Positions 1 to 6,472 are shown, counted from the stretch's first letter. The stretch: DNA of 10,481 nt from an uncultured Lachnospiraceae bacterium (GCA_910586255.1 CAJUHR010000022.1:1-10481); one strand, 5' to 3'. The notes: generated by a model not told the origin, from the letters alone. Made by a program: numbers and translations.

Positions 1-148
1 GTTTGTAGCTGATGTGCATTTTTCTCCCTGCCTTTCTGCCCCGGATGGGCGTTTAAACCCATTATATCAGGATTCTTGCTAACTCACAAATATTTCTTGA
101 CGGTATCGCCGGTTCCGTCTGGATTGTGCTTTTCCTTTCCTCTTTTGA

Positions 149-412
149 TTACCTCTAATTCGCCATGACCTGATTGAGGAGGGGAGGCAGGATGGTTCTA
201 TTCGGACGGAGTATGCCAGGGAGCTTTCTGAGCTGCTTCCCCTGGTCAATTTCTGGCTGACGCCTTCTTTATATCCGGCAGATAAGGAGGAGCTTTCCCA
301 CAAGCTGCGGTTTGTGGCGGAGGTGCTTTCTGCCATGGACCTGCCTATCCTGGAGGATGAAAGGCTTAGGCAGGCGGAGGGATTGCTGCTTTGGGAAAGC
401 GCCTGGAGATAG
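149..412 (+). pseudogene. Unidentified C-terminal gene remnant
   Basis: An open frame of 87 codons runs from just after an in-frame TGA (146-148) to a TAG at 410-412. It has no usable start codon near its beginning; the first in-frame ATG falls well inside. The translation looks like real protein, with segments such as TEYARELSELLPLVNFWL, a charged helical middle and an end in LLLWESAWR. Base use at third positions also looks coding. I do not recognise the family. Because the 5' part is missing and the next gene is clearly decayed, I read it as the 3' remnant of a broken gene rather than a complete small gene. The first 148 bases hold nothing else I can support. Confidence 0.35.
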
Positions 413-489
413 ATTGGCAGGGACGTTTGGGGATGTATGGATAACGAAGGCAATGGTATAGTAGGGGGGACAGAAGGGAGGCGTGCGGT

Positions 490-931
490 TTGGCGCAGAA
501 GCTGTTTACAAGAAATTTTCTTCTACTGGTATTGGGGCAGGCAAGAAAAGGATTATGGCGGTATTGGAAGCTTTGACTGCCATATCGGTTTTATGTGCCG
601 GCATTGTGTTGTCGGATTCCTGCGGGATTGCTGTGATTGGTGTGTTGTTGGTGATTCTGGCTTTTGAGATGTCTACGGTGCAGGCTTGTATTCCCCGGAT
701 GCTGACAGGAGATAATATTATCCGGGGGAACGCGGTGGCGAAAAAAGGATTTTCTGGAGAGTGTCCGGTTTATAGTGGGGGAAAAGCCGGAGATTTTAAG
801 AATGTTGCTGCTGGTGGCTTTTTCCCGGTTTTTTTGTGATGGGGGTTGTTCTGGTAGGGCTTCCCTATATGGTGAGGAATATTTTGGGACTGGGGGAGAG
901 GGGAAGCTCAGGAAAAAAGAATGGAATATAG
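490..931 (+). pseudogene. Decayed MFS transporter
   Basis: Four reading frames, used in order, spell pieces of one major facilitator superfamily permease. Frame 1 (TTG at 490, preceded by AGGGAGG) gives LAQKLFTRNFLLLVLGQ, a typical start of transmembrane helix 1. Frame 2 (about 540-745) gives a hydrophobic helix pair followed by STVQACIPRMLTGDNIIRGN, like the loop after helix 4 of MFS_3-type carriers. Frame 3 (about 748-830) gives EKPEILRMLLLVAFSRFF, the central loop into helix 7. Frame 4 (836-931) gives VMGVVLVGLPYMVRNILGLG, which continues helix 7. Roughly 145 codons remain of an expected 400 or so, so several internal deletions as well as frameshifts have occurred. A functional product is not possible. 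The substrate cannot be inferred. Confidence 0.7.
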
Positions 932-1001
932 CTCTTCATTGTGGGTTTTATCCGGCACGGGTTGAGATTGAGACAGCAGAATGTAATAATTGAAGGAATG
1001 G

Positions 1002-1030
1002 TTGAGGGGGTCTGGATTATTTGATATAAT
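1002..1030 (+). promoter_or_regulatory. Candidate sigma-A promoter before the AAA/nuclease gene
   Basis: TTGAGG (1002-1007), a 17-base spacer and TATAAT (1025-1030) fit a vegetative promoter reading into the 1159 gene, with a leader of about 120 bases. A short inverted repeat, TGATAT (1022-1027) and ATATCA (1035-1040), overlaps the -10 and could be an operator, but it is too short to be sure. The same DNA starts a protein-like open frame (1025-1174), so the promoter may be incidental. Confidence 0.4.
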
Positions 1031-1174
1031 GATGATATCAGCTTGCCTGCAAGAGGCTTTTTGACCCCTGAAGCCTACGGATTTGCGAAGGCTGCGAAAG
1101 TGTGGAGAGGCTTCGGAAGTGGTGAGGACATTCGGGATTTTTATGAGGAGGCGGACCTATGGGAATTTATGTGA
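1025..1174 (+). pseudogene. Protein-like 49-codon frame overlapping the next start
   Basis: After a TGA at 1022-1024 the frame stays open to TGA 1172-1174, overlapping the start of the AAA/nuclease gene by 16 bases. The translation has a coding look: LTPEAYGFAKAAKVWRGFG, then an acidic and aromatic tail ending in LWEFM. There is no ATG and no good ribosome site for it. It could be the 3' end of a deleted upstream gene whose stop was translationally coupled to the downstream gene. I do not recognise the family. The alternative is that it is simply the untranslated leader of the downstream gene. Confidence 0.3.
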
Positions 1175-2742
1175 ATCCAAGAAATGTGGCGTTTCGGAGG
1201 ACGTTAAACGGGGATATTTACATTGACAAGACGGATCTGATCTTTGAGACCAACAACAAAATCGAAAAGCCGGACTGTTTTTTGTGTGTGAGCCGTCCCC
1301 GGCGTTTTGGGAAGTCCATGGCGGCGGACATGTTGGTGGCGTATTACAGCAGGGGGTGTGAGTCGGGAGAGCTGTTTGCGGGAAAGAAGGCGGAGCAGGT
1401 TCCAAGCTTTAAAAAGCATTTAAATCAGCATCATGTGATCCGTCTGGATGTGCAGAGGTTTTTGGAGTCGAAGCGGGATTTGGATACGTTTATTGGGGAG
1501 ATGGAGAGAGCCGTCACCGAAGAATTGGCGGAAGAATTTCCAGATTGTGTAAACCTTGATTCTGGCGGCAATATCAGAATGAAAACGGCATTGACAAAAA
1601 TATTTAAAAATACAGGCCAGGGCTTTATATTTATTATCGATGAATGGGACTGTGTGTTCCGCATGGCAAAGGACAGGAAAGAGATACAGAAGGAGTACCT
1701 GGATTTTCTGCGTGGATTGTTTAAGGGGTCAGAGTATGTAGAGCTGGCGTACATGACGGGGATACTTCCTATTAAGAAGTATGGGGAGCATTCGGCGATC
1801 AATATTTTTGGCGAGTATTCCATGGTTGACCCTAAGAATCTGGGAAAATATTTTGGATTTACCGGTGAGGAGGTACAGGAGCAGTGCTGTTTGCACGGGG
1901 TGGATTATGAGGAGATAGAAAGGTGGTATGACGGGTATCTTTTAGGGGGGCTTCATATCTATAATCCCAAGTCTGTGGTTGATGCGCTGACGTGGAAGAA
2001 GATCAAAAGCTATTGGACGGGAACGGAGACCTATGAGGCGCTGAAGGTTTATATTGACATGAATTTTGACGGCCTGAAGGAGGCTGTCACTACAATGCTG
2101 GGGAATGGGCGGTGCAGGATCAATACCCGCAAATTCCAGAATGATATGACTACCTTTGCCACAAAGGATGATGTTCTCACCTTGCTGGTTCATCTTGGTT
2201 ATCTGACTTTTGATGAAATGACAGAGGAGGTCTATATTCCAAACCAGGAGATCGCCCAGGAGTTTTTGAATGTTGTTGACGGACCTGGCTGGGATGGACT
2301 AATCCAGGCGTTAAACCATTCGGAGGAGCTTGTTCGCAGTACATGGGAAATGGACAAAAAAGCAGTGGCGGAAGGCTTGGGAAGGATCCACAATGAGACC
2401 GCGTCCATTTTACAATACAATAACGAAAACTCTTTGACGTGTACCATACTCATAGCGTATTACAGCGCCAGGGCATATTATGCCAATCCGGTGATGGAGA
2501 TGCCGGCCGGAAAGGGATTTGCCGATGTGGTCTATATTCCCAAACGGGGCATAGATAAGCCGGCGCTGGTGGTGGAGCTGAAGTGGGACAAATCTGCCGG
2601 GGGAGCCATAGCACAGATTAAGGAGAAGGGATATACGGACTGGCTTGCAGGGTATACGGGAGAAATCCTGCTGGTGGGGGTGAACTATGATAAGGGGGAA
2701 AAGGTTCACCAGTGTGTGATTGAGAAGTACAAAAGAGAATAG
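1159..2742 (+). CDS. AAA-ATPase-like protein with C-terminal PD-(D/E)XK nuclease domain
   Basis: This 527-residue protein matches the layout of the AAA-ATPase-like (PF09820) plus PD-(D/E)XK nuclease-like (PF08011) family, common in gut Clostridia and Bacteroidetes. The N-terminus carries the family signature NPRNVAFRRTL...YIDKTDLI. A P-loop-like SRPRRFGKS lies at residues 45-53 and a Walker B-type FIFIIDEWD at about 156-164. The C-terminus has GFADVVYIP followed by LVVELKW, giving D456, E473 and K475, the spacing expected of a PD-(D/E)XK active site. No signal peptide or membrane segment is seen, so it is probably cytoplasmic. AGGAGG at 1146-1151 sits 7 bases before the ATG. ATP binding and nuclease activity are inferred from motifs; the biological role of the family is not established. 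Such genes often occur in many copies and in variable regions, which fits its position here between pseudogenes on both sides. Confidence 0.88.
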   Translation: MGIYVNPRNVAFRRTLNGDIYIDKTDLIFETNNKIEKPDCFLCVSRPRRFGKSMAADMLVAYYSRGCESGELFAGKKAEQVPSFKKHLNQHHVIRLDVQRFLESKRDLDTFIGEMERAVTEELAEEFPDCVNLDSGGNIRMKTALTKIFKNTGQGFIFIIDEWDCVFRMAKDRKEIQKEYLDFLRGLFKGSEYVELAYMTGILPIKKYGEHSAINIFGEYSMVDPKNLGKYFGFTGEEVQEQCCLHGVDYEEIERWYDGYLLGGLHIYNPKSVVDALTWKKIKSYWTGTETYEALKVYIDMNFDGLKEAVTTMLGNGRCRINTRKFQNDMTTFATKDDVLTLLVHLGYLTFDEMTEEVYIPNQEIAQEFLNVVDGPGWDGLIQALNHSEELVRSTWEMDKKAVAEGLGRIHNETASILQYNNENSLTCTILIAYYSARAYYANPVMEMPAGKGFADVVYIPKRGIDKPALVVELKWDKSAGGAIAQIKEKGYTDWLAGYTGEILLVGVNYDKGEKVHQCVIEKYKRE

Positions 2743-2764
2743 CATATAAAGAAGCATGGCTGTA

Positions 2765-3252
2765 TCAGTTTTGCTTCCCATGGAGACAGGCGGAAAAGGA
2801 CCGGAATGCCAGGTGGTGCATGTTGCCGCGCTTGGTTGTGGCGACAATTACCAGAGGATAGCCGGCAGCCGTTAGCCTTCGGATAAAGAGGTCAGCATCC
2901 TTCTTGTAAGCTATAATATTGACCAGATAATCATGAGCAATATCGTAACGTAAAGCATGGATTTTTTCCGGTCTCAATGAGCTACCGCAGAGTTTCCCCA
3001 AGTATGCGCAATATTCCAGATAGGGGCTTGGTTGAATTGGCAAAGAAGGCGATCCCGCTGTCGCTGGATGGCCGTAGGATCCGGATGGCACACGGAATCG
3101 TCCAGGCAGTTCTCGGAAGTCGGGATGGGGCAGCCTCGGAGGTGTTGGATGAGCGCGGCGTCCACCTCATTCCGCGCCCCTACCGAATCAATTAGTGTGC
3201 TGTCCATATCAAAGATGATGACCTTTTTATGATGAAACATGGAAGTATCCAT
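2765..3252 (-). pseudogene. Frameshifted, truncated HAD-family hydrolase
   Basis: Starting at an ATG at 3252, with AAGGAG suitably placed upstream, the minus strand encodes MFHHKKVIIFDMDSTLIDS, the motif I (DxDxT) of haloacid dehalogenase-type phosphatases. This frame continues through RQRDRLLCQFNQAP and then runs out of homology. One base is missing near 3020-3027, and a second frame picks up YLEYCAYLGKLCGSS through to LVIVATTKRGNM, which carries the motif II region. Recognisable sequence stops at about 2819. Everything expected afterwards (motif III lysine and the motif IV acidic pair) is absent, and the frame runs into unrelated sequence ending at 2765. The gene is therefore inactive by both a frameshift and loss of its 3' half. 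It lies 20 bases behind the regulator fragment on the same strand, as if the two once formed an operon. Confidence 0.72.
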
Positions 3253-3271
3253 TCTGTATTCTCCTTTGTTT

Positions 3272-3846
3272 TCAGCGTCTCTGTTTCTCTTTTGAGAGCT
3301 GCAGCAAAATCGTGCTGATTAAGGTCTGGCCGTGGGCCAGCACTATGGCATTCATAGCGCTGTAGATCTCCATGCCGATAAAGTCCAGGATGCGCCGTTC
3401 TTTTTTGAATTGTTCGCCTGCATCGATGGCGTGAATACTGTTCTGATAAGAGCGCTCGATACCGGATAAGCCGTTTTCAATGGTGTCGATGCCAATGCGG
3501 ATAAAGGTGTCCGGGAAGTTTTCTTCCAGAAGTCTTATGGCTTTTTCGCATACCTGGACGTTGGCGTTTAGTAGCTCTTCCTTGGTGTGAGCCATCAGAA
3601 AGAACAGGATTCCCTTGTCACATGCCAGAAATTGCGGGGAATCGATGGTACTGTTGAGAGGCCCGCAGGACAAAACCGGGGTAAGAAGCTCCATCAGACG
3701 GCATTTGTTTTCGCAGGAGACCACCATATCCGAGGGATACAGAAAGGATATGGCAAGAAAATAATCATGATTCACGTCAATTCCCAACTGTCTGCCGGTG
3801 GATTCCATAAGAGCGGTATCCTCATAGAAATGGATGATAATATCAT
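3272..3846 (-). pseudogene. PucR/CdaR-type regulator, central domain fragment
   Basis: The minus strand from about 3846 down to the stop at 3272 encodes a linker (YFNDIIIHFYED) and a CdaR GGDEF-like domain, including RQLGIDVNHDYFLAISFLY at its start and SYQNSIHAIDAGEQFKKERR near its end, followed by ILDFIGMEIYSAM. In PucR/CdaR regulators this domain is followed by a C-terminal helix-turn-helix, which is missing: the frame ends in LLQLSKEKQRR soon after. The N-terminal PucR sensor domain is also missing from this strand; sequence of that type is found head-to-head on the plus strand. The frame stays open upstream to 3967, but that part is the antisense of the plus-strand domain. I infer a regulator broken by rearrangement. 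Without its DNA-binding domain it cannot work as a typical transcription factor. Confidence 0.6.
3834..3846. repeat. Short palindrome at the strand switch
   Basis: ATGATA and TATCAT flank a single A, a perfect 6-bp inverted repeat. It sits exactly where plus-strand PucR-domain coding meets minus-strand central-domain coding. It could mark the rearrangement point, though an AT-rich repeat this short can arise by chance. Confidence 0.5.
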
Positions 3847-4094
3847 TGAAGTATGAGGAAAGTGTGGTGTTGGCAGGAGAAAGTGGACTTTTGAAAAAGG
3901 TGGAGCACGTGACAGTCATGGAGGTGCCGGACATTAAGCGGTGGCTGAAGGGAAATGATTTTCTCATTACAAGCTTTTATTCAGTGCGGAAAAGTGAGGA
4001 AGCTCAATGTCGGCTGATTGAGGAGCCAGCGGACATTTGCAGCTGTATTGCTGTCAAGACCGGACAGTATGTGGATAACAGTTCGGCGTTTTAA
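3834..4094 (+). pseudogene. PucR-type N-terminal sensor domain fragment, opposite strand
   Basis: The plus-strand frame from ATG 3834 to the TAA at 4092-4094 matches the PucR N-terminal domain (PF07905). ESVVLAGESGLLKKVEHVTV is followed by MEVPDIKRWLKGNDFLITS and later by CIAVKTGQYVD, the usual order of the conserved blocks. The domain normally begins a regulator of about 400-550 residues; here it stops after 86 codons. A shifted frame (4088-4165) adds a lysine-rich tail ending in VVYGIEETY that I do not recognise. The ATG has no clear ribosome site, so the first few residues may come from the junction. The central domain expected downstream lies on the minus strand directly adjacent, so an inversion is the simplest explanation. 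Confidence 0.6.
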
Positions 4095-4166
4095 ACGAGA
4101 TTCTTCGCAAAACAAAGAAAAAGAATCTGAAGCGGGTTGTATATGGTATTGAGGAAACATATTAAG

Positions 4167-4185
4167 GTATCCTTGCACAGGATAC
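4167..4185. repeat. Small hairpin beside the MITE-like element
   Basis: GTATCC and GGATAC form a perfect 6-bp stem around a 7-base loop. There is no T-run on either side, so it does not look like a terminator. It lies 9 bases before the larger hairpin element. Confidence 0.4.
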
Positions 4186-4194
4186 AAAGGATGA

Positions 4195-4360
4195 CTAGTA
4201 TAAGCCGATTTAAATACCTTTCCATTTCGTTGAGGATGCTTTTTCGAGAGTGCAAAGGAAAAAGCGGAGGCGTAGTGGTGCTACGCTGAGCATTTTTTCT
4301 TTGTGCTATCGGGAAAGCAGGCCAGCGAAATGGAAGGTTATTTAAATCGGGTTATACTAG
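4195..4360. mobile_element. 166-bp MITE-like hairpin element
   Basis: The two ends are imperfect inverted repeats: over the outer 35 bases the left end and the reverse complement of the right end agree at 32 positions (CTAGTATAA, CCGATTTAAATA and CCATTTCG are shared blocks). Pairing continues more loosely inward, through a GTGCAAAGG / CTTTGTGC region, to a perfect inner hairpin GCGTAG-TGGTG-CTACGC in the centre. The whole unit can therefore fold into one long stem. It has no coding frame. Each end is CTAG, which could be a short target duplication or part of the repeat; no longer flanking duplication is visible. A non-autonomous transposon is the likeliest reading; a structured RNA is the alternative. 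Confidence 0.6.
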
Positions 4361-4370
4361 GAGGTGTTTC

Positions 4371-4481
4371 AATGGAGCATGGGATTGGGGACATCTCATT
4401 ACTCCGCTGATTAGTCATGAGCTGGTACAGCTATGGGGCCAAAGCATATACTCAGAAGAAACTTGGCTTGACATACCTTGA
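4371..4481 (+). pseudogene. Short protein-like remnant between hairpin element and promoter
   Basis: The frame ending at TGA 4479-4481 reads NGAWDWGHLITPLISHELV and then LWGQSIYSEETWLDIP, which is rich in tryptophan and looks like the C-terminal end of an enzyme rather than noise. It stays open leftward into the right arm of the hairpin element and has no start of its own. I do not recognise the family. If real, it is the 3' stump of a gene whose upstream part has been lost, and the hairpin element sits at the break. Its last codons overlap the -35 box of the next promoter. Confidence 0.25.
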
Positions 4482-4496
4482 TAATCTATGTATAAT
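4468..4496 (+). promoter_or_regulatory. Consensus sigma-A promoter of the padR operon
   Basis: TTGACA (4468-4473), exactly 17 bases, then TATAAT (4491-4496): a perfect match to the vegetative consensus at optimal spacing. Transcription would start near 4503, leaving a leader of about 54 bases before the PadR start codon. Such a strong promoter is normally held in check, and it is overlapped by a long palindrome. Confidence 0.85.
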
Positions 4497-4524
4497 AGTC
4501 TATATACATAGATTATCAAGGTAT
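4473..4524. promoter_or_regulatory. Long palindromic operator overlapping the promoter
   Basis: Two perfect 22-base arms (4473-4494 and 4503-4524) are separated by 8 bases. The arms cover the last base of the -35 box, the whole spacer, most of the -10 and the predicted start site. The inner part of the palindrome, CTATGTATA facing TATACATAG, resembles the ATGT/ACAT-type sites reported for PadR-family repressors. Only the right arm would be transcribed from this promoter, so it should act as DNA, not as an RNA hairpin. Binding by the adjacent PadR protein is an inference. Confidence 0.75.
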
Positions 4525-4556
4525 TTTTGCTTTGATTCCAAAGAAAGGAGCTTCTT

Positions 4557-4895
4557 ATGGACAAACGTTACATGGCCCTGGGCACATCCATGCTGGTGCT
4601 GCGTCTTTTGGAGCAGCAGAGCATGTACGGCTATCAGATCATCCGGGAGCTAGAACAGCAGAGTCAGATGGTATTCCGGCTTAAAGAGGGCACCCTGTAT
4701 CCGGTTCTGCACGGCTTAGAGCAGCAGGGGGCGGTGGTCAGCTTTCAGAAAACAGCGGATAATGGCCGCACACGGAAATATTATGAGATTACTTCCCAGG
4801 GAAAAGGACTGCTGCATGAGAAGGCGGAGGAGTGGAAAATTTATGAGACGGCGGTCAATCAGGTGATGGGAGGTGTGCTCTTTGGCGGATTATAA
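4557..4895 (+). CDS. PadR-family transcriptional regulator
   Basis: This 112-residue protein is a full-length small PadR-type winged-helix regulator (PF03551). The N-terminal signature GTSMLVLRLLEQQSMYGYQI leads into IIRELEQQSQ, then FRLKEGTLYPVLHGLEQQG (about residues 40-58), the recognition helix region. A wing follows with GRTRKYYEITSQGKGLL. The C-terminal helix is short, as in the subfamily-1 proteins that dimerise through it. AAAGGAG (4544-4550) lies 6 bases before the ATG. Its last codons overlap the start of the membrane-protein gene, so the two are translated together. The consensus promoter with a palindrome over it suggests that the protein represses its own operon and is released by a ligand or membrane stress; the inducer cannot be told from sequence. 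Confidence 0.92.
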   Translation: MDKRYMALGTSMLVLRLLEQQSMYGYQIIRELEQQSQMVFRLKEGTLYPVLHGLEQQGAVVSFQKTADNGRTRKYYEITSQGKGLLHEKAEEWKIYETAVNQVMGGVLFGGL

Positions 4896-6390
4896 GAAGG
4901 ATTTTCTGGATATGGTGGAGGAACAGATCGCCTACAAGCCGTTGCGCGGCGTGCTTGGCCGGGAGCTGGAGGAGCACATCCTGGACAGAATGGAGGAGTA
5001 TGAGGCCGGCGGAGCTTCCCGGGAGGAGGCAGAAAAGCAGGCGGTGAAGGACATGGGAGATCCGATGGTTGTCGGCACAGAGCTCAACGCAGTTCACAGG
5101 CTTCAGAAGGCGCCGGCTCTCATGGTTATGACTTTTCTGCTGCTTTTTGGCGGATTTGCCGGTTCTGCCTATATGCGCTGGAGCCCGGAGCAGTTTTCCA
5201 ATGGCTTTTTGTATTATATTCCCGGGCTGCTTGTTTTGGCGTTCATGACCTGGAAGGGTTATACTCTGGTCGTCCGATGCTTTAAATGGCTGCCGTGGCT
5301 GGCAGGCGGGTTGTTTCTGGCAGGAGAGCTGCTGTGCGGACAGAAGGCGGTTTTTCTTTGGCAGCTTAATTATTTACGGTATTTCGGGGTTTTGTTGTTT
5401 GCGCCCTTTTTGATTCTTCTGGCTTATCGCCTGCGGCGGCAGGGGAGCAAAGCCATCCTGCTGATTTTTGCACTTTGCGGCGTTTGTATTTTTGTGCCGG
5501 GTTTTGGTGGCGGTTACAGCCGTGATCTTTCGGCCTGTGTCGTTCTGACTGCCGGAGTGGCAGGCGCATTGCTGATGATGGCCCGCCGGGATATTTTTGC
5601 CGAAAACATCCTGGGGCGCAGGGGATATTACGGAATCATTTTTGGAGGACTGGCGGTTATGGGATGTCTTTTGACCTTTACGGACAGCAGACAGCAGATT
5701 TTTCGGCAGTTTGTCAACCCGGATGATCATATCCAATCCACCTGGGATGATACATACAACAGCGCTCTCATTCGCCGGCTGCTTTCCCGGACGCCTCTGG
5801 TGGGAGGGATTGATCTGACGCCCCGGGAGCTGATGGATTACGGAACCGGCGCCTGGTATTTTGAGAAACGAGATCCCCGGCAGATCGGTTTCAATGCAGT
5901 CTGTGACACAGAAAAAAAACAGCAGGAATTTGATGCAGCAGTGGCCAGGGCGAGAGAGGAGGGGGTGCTTCCCCGCTATATTCATTTTGATGAATCCAAT
6001 GTGACCCTGTGGGATATACTGCCCCAGCATTATCACAACAACTATCGGATCGCACTCTTAATTCTCTTGTTTGGATGGTTGGCAGGGGCCATGGCGCTGG
6101 CGGCAGTGGTGGGATTTTATCTGCTGCTGTTTGCCTGTATTCGTAAGATTCGGGGAAGGTTGGCCTTTTCGCTGTCCTGCTGCTGTGGGATTTGCTTGGC
6201 AATGGAAGGGATTCTTTACATTCTTGGGAATTTTGGCTATCAATACGCCTCCTTTACCAATCTGCCAATGATTGCCGAGGGACGCATGAGCATTGTGGTT
6301 CATATGGCAATGCTGGGGTTGATTTTTTCGGCTTACCGGTATGACCGGGTGGTGGAGGAGCCGGCGGTGAACAGAGCAACTTTGGGATGA
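4882..6390 (+). CDS. Permease-prefix-domain membrane protein, SEDS (FtsW/RodA)-like
   Basis: I place the start at TTG 4882, because GGGAGG (4868-4873) lies 8 bases upstream; a GTG at 4873 would add three residues but sits on the ribosome site. The 502-residue product begins with a soluble helical segment (about 1-75: DFLDMVEEQIAYKPLRGVLG, then ELEEHILDRMEEY), the permease prefix domain often encoded beside PadR regulators. About ten hydrophobic segments follow (roughly 78-95, 110-125, 138-152, 168-183, 190-205, 217-233, 248-265, 390-418, 427-448, 468-484), with a large hydrophilic loop at 266-389. RQQIFRQFVNPDDH before that loop and LGNFGYQYASFTNLPMIAEG near the end recall conserved blocks of SEDS peptidoglycan polymerases. 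SEDS membership is inferred from these blocks and the helix pattern; glycosyltransferase activity is not shown. The overlap with padR implies co-regulation. Confidence 0.75.
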   Translation: MADYKKDFLDMVEEQIAYKPLRGVLGRELEEHILDRMEEYEAGGASREEAEKQAVKDMGDPMVVGTELNAVHRLQKAPALMVMTFLLLFGGFAGSAYMRWSPEQFSNGFLYYIPGLLVLAFMTWKGYTLVVRCFKWLPWLAGGLFLAGELLCGQKAVFLWQLNYLRYFGVLLFAPFLILLAYRLRRQGSKAILLIFALCGVCIFVPGFGGGYSRDLSACVVLTAGVAGALLMMARRDIFAENILGRRGYYGIIFGGLAVMGCLLTFTDSRQQIFRQFVNPDDHIQSTWDDTYNSALIRRLLSRTPLVGGIDLTPRELMDYGTGAWYFEKRDPRQIGFNAVCDTEKKQQEFDAAVARAREEGVLPRYIHFDESNVTLWDILPQHYHNNYRIALLILLFGWLAGAMALAAVVGFYLLLFACIRKIRGRLAFSLSCCCGICLAMEGILYILGNFGYQYASFTNLPMIAEGRMSIVVHMAMLGLIFSAYRYDRVVEEPAVNRATLG

Positions 6391-6443
6391 CTGTCCAGGT
6401 ACGCCTTGAAGGAAGGAGAGAGACAGATATATGGATTTTTTTG

Positions 6444-6472
6444 TTGAAAGAAGGTCCGCAAGATGATAAAAT
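6444..6472 (+). promoter_or_regulatory. Sigma-A-like promoter of the DUF5655-yjbR-ogt operon
   Basis: TTGAAA (6444-6449), 17 bases, TAAAAT (6467-6472). It lies in the 175-base gap after the membrane-protein gene and about 90 bases before the next start codon. No terminator hairpin is evident in the gap, so some read-through from the padR operon is possible. Confidence 0.6.

Noticed and set aside
79..453. A 124-codon minus-strand open frame
   Set aside because: It is a serine-rich shadow antisense to the 149-412 reading frame, with no family resemblance.
1045..1062. GCCT-GCAAG-AGGC followed by TTTTT, as an intrinsic terminator
   Set aside because: The 4-bp stem is too weak and it would lie between the candidate promoter and its gene.
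1070..1114. GAAGCCT / AGGCTTC inverted repeat in the leader of the AAA gene, as a possible riboswitch or attenuator
   Set aside because: It is only a 7-bp stem over a 31-base loop without a T-run or conserved core, and the same DNA reads as a protein-like frame.
2753..2780. GAAGCA...TGCTTC hairpin after the AAA gene, as a terminator
   Set aside because: It has a 6-bp stem, a long loop and no T-run after it.
3272..3967. The full 231-codon minus-strand frame as one intact protein
   Set aside because: Its first 40 or so codons are the antisense of the PucR-type domain on the plus strand and show no protein similarity; only the part from about 3846 is family-like.
4473..4524. The long palindrome as a terminator (it is followed by a few Ts)
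   Set aside because: It overlaps a perfect consensus promoter and the start point falls in it, so the full hairpin is not made from that transcript. It could act as a terminator only for read-through from upstream, where no intact gene lies.
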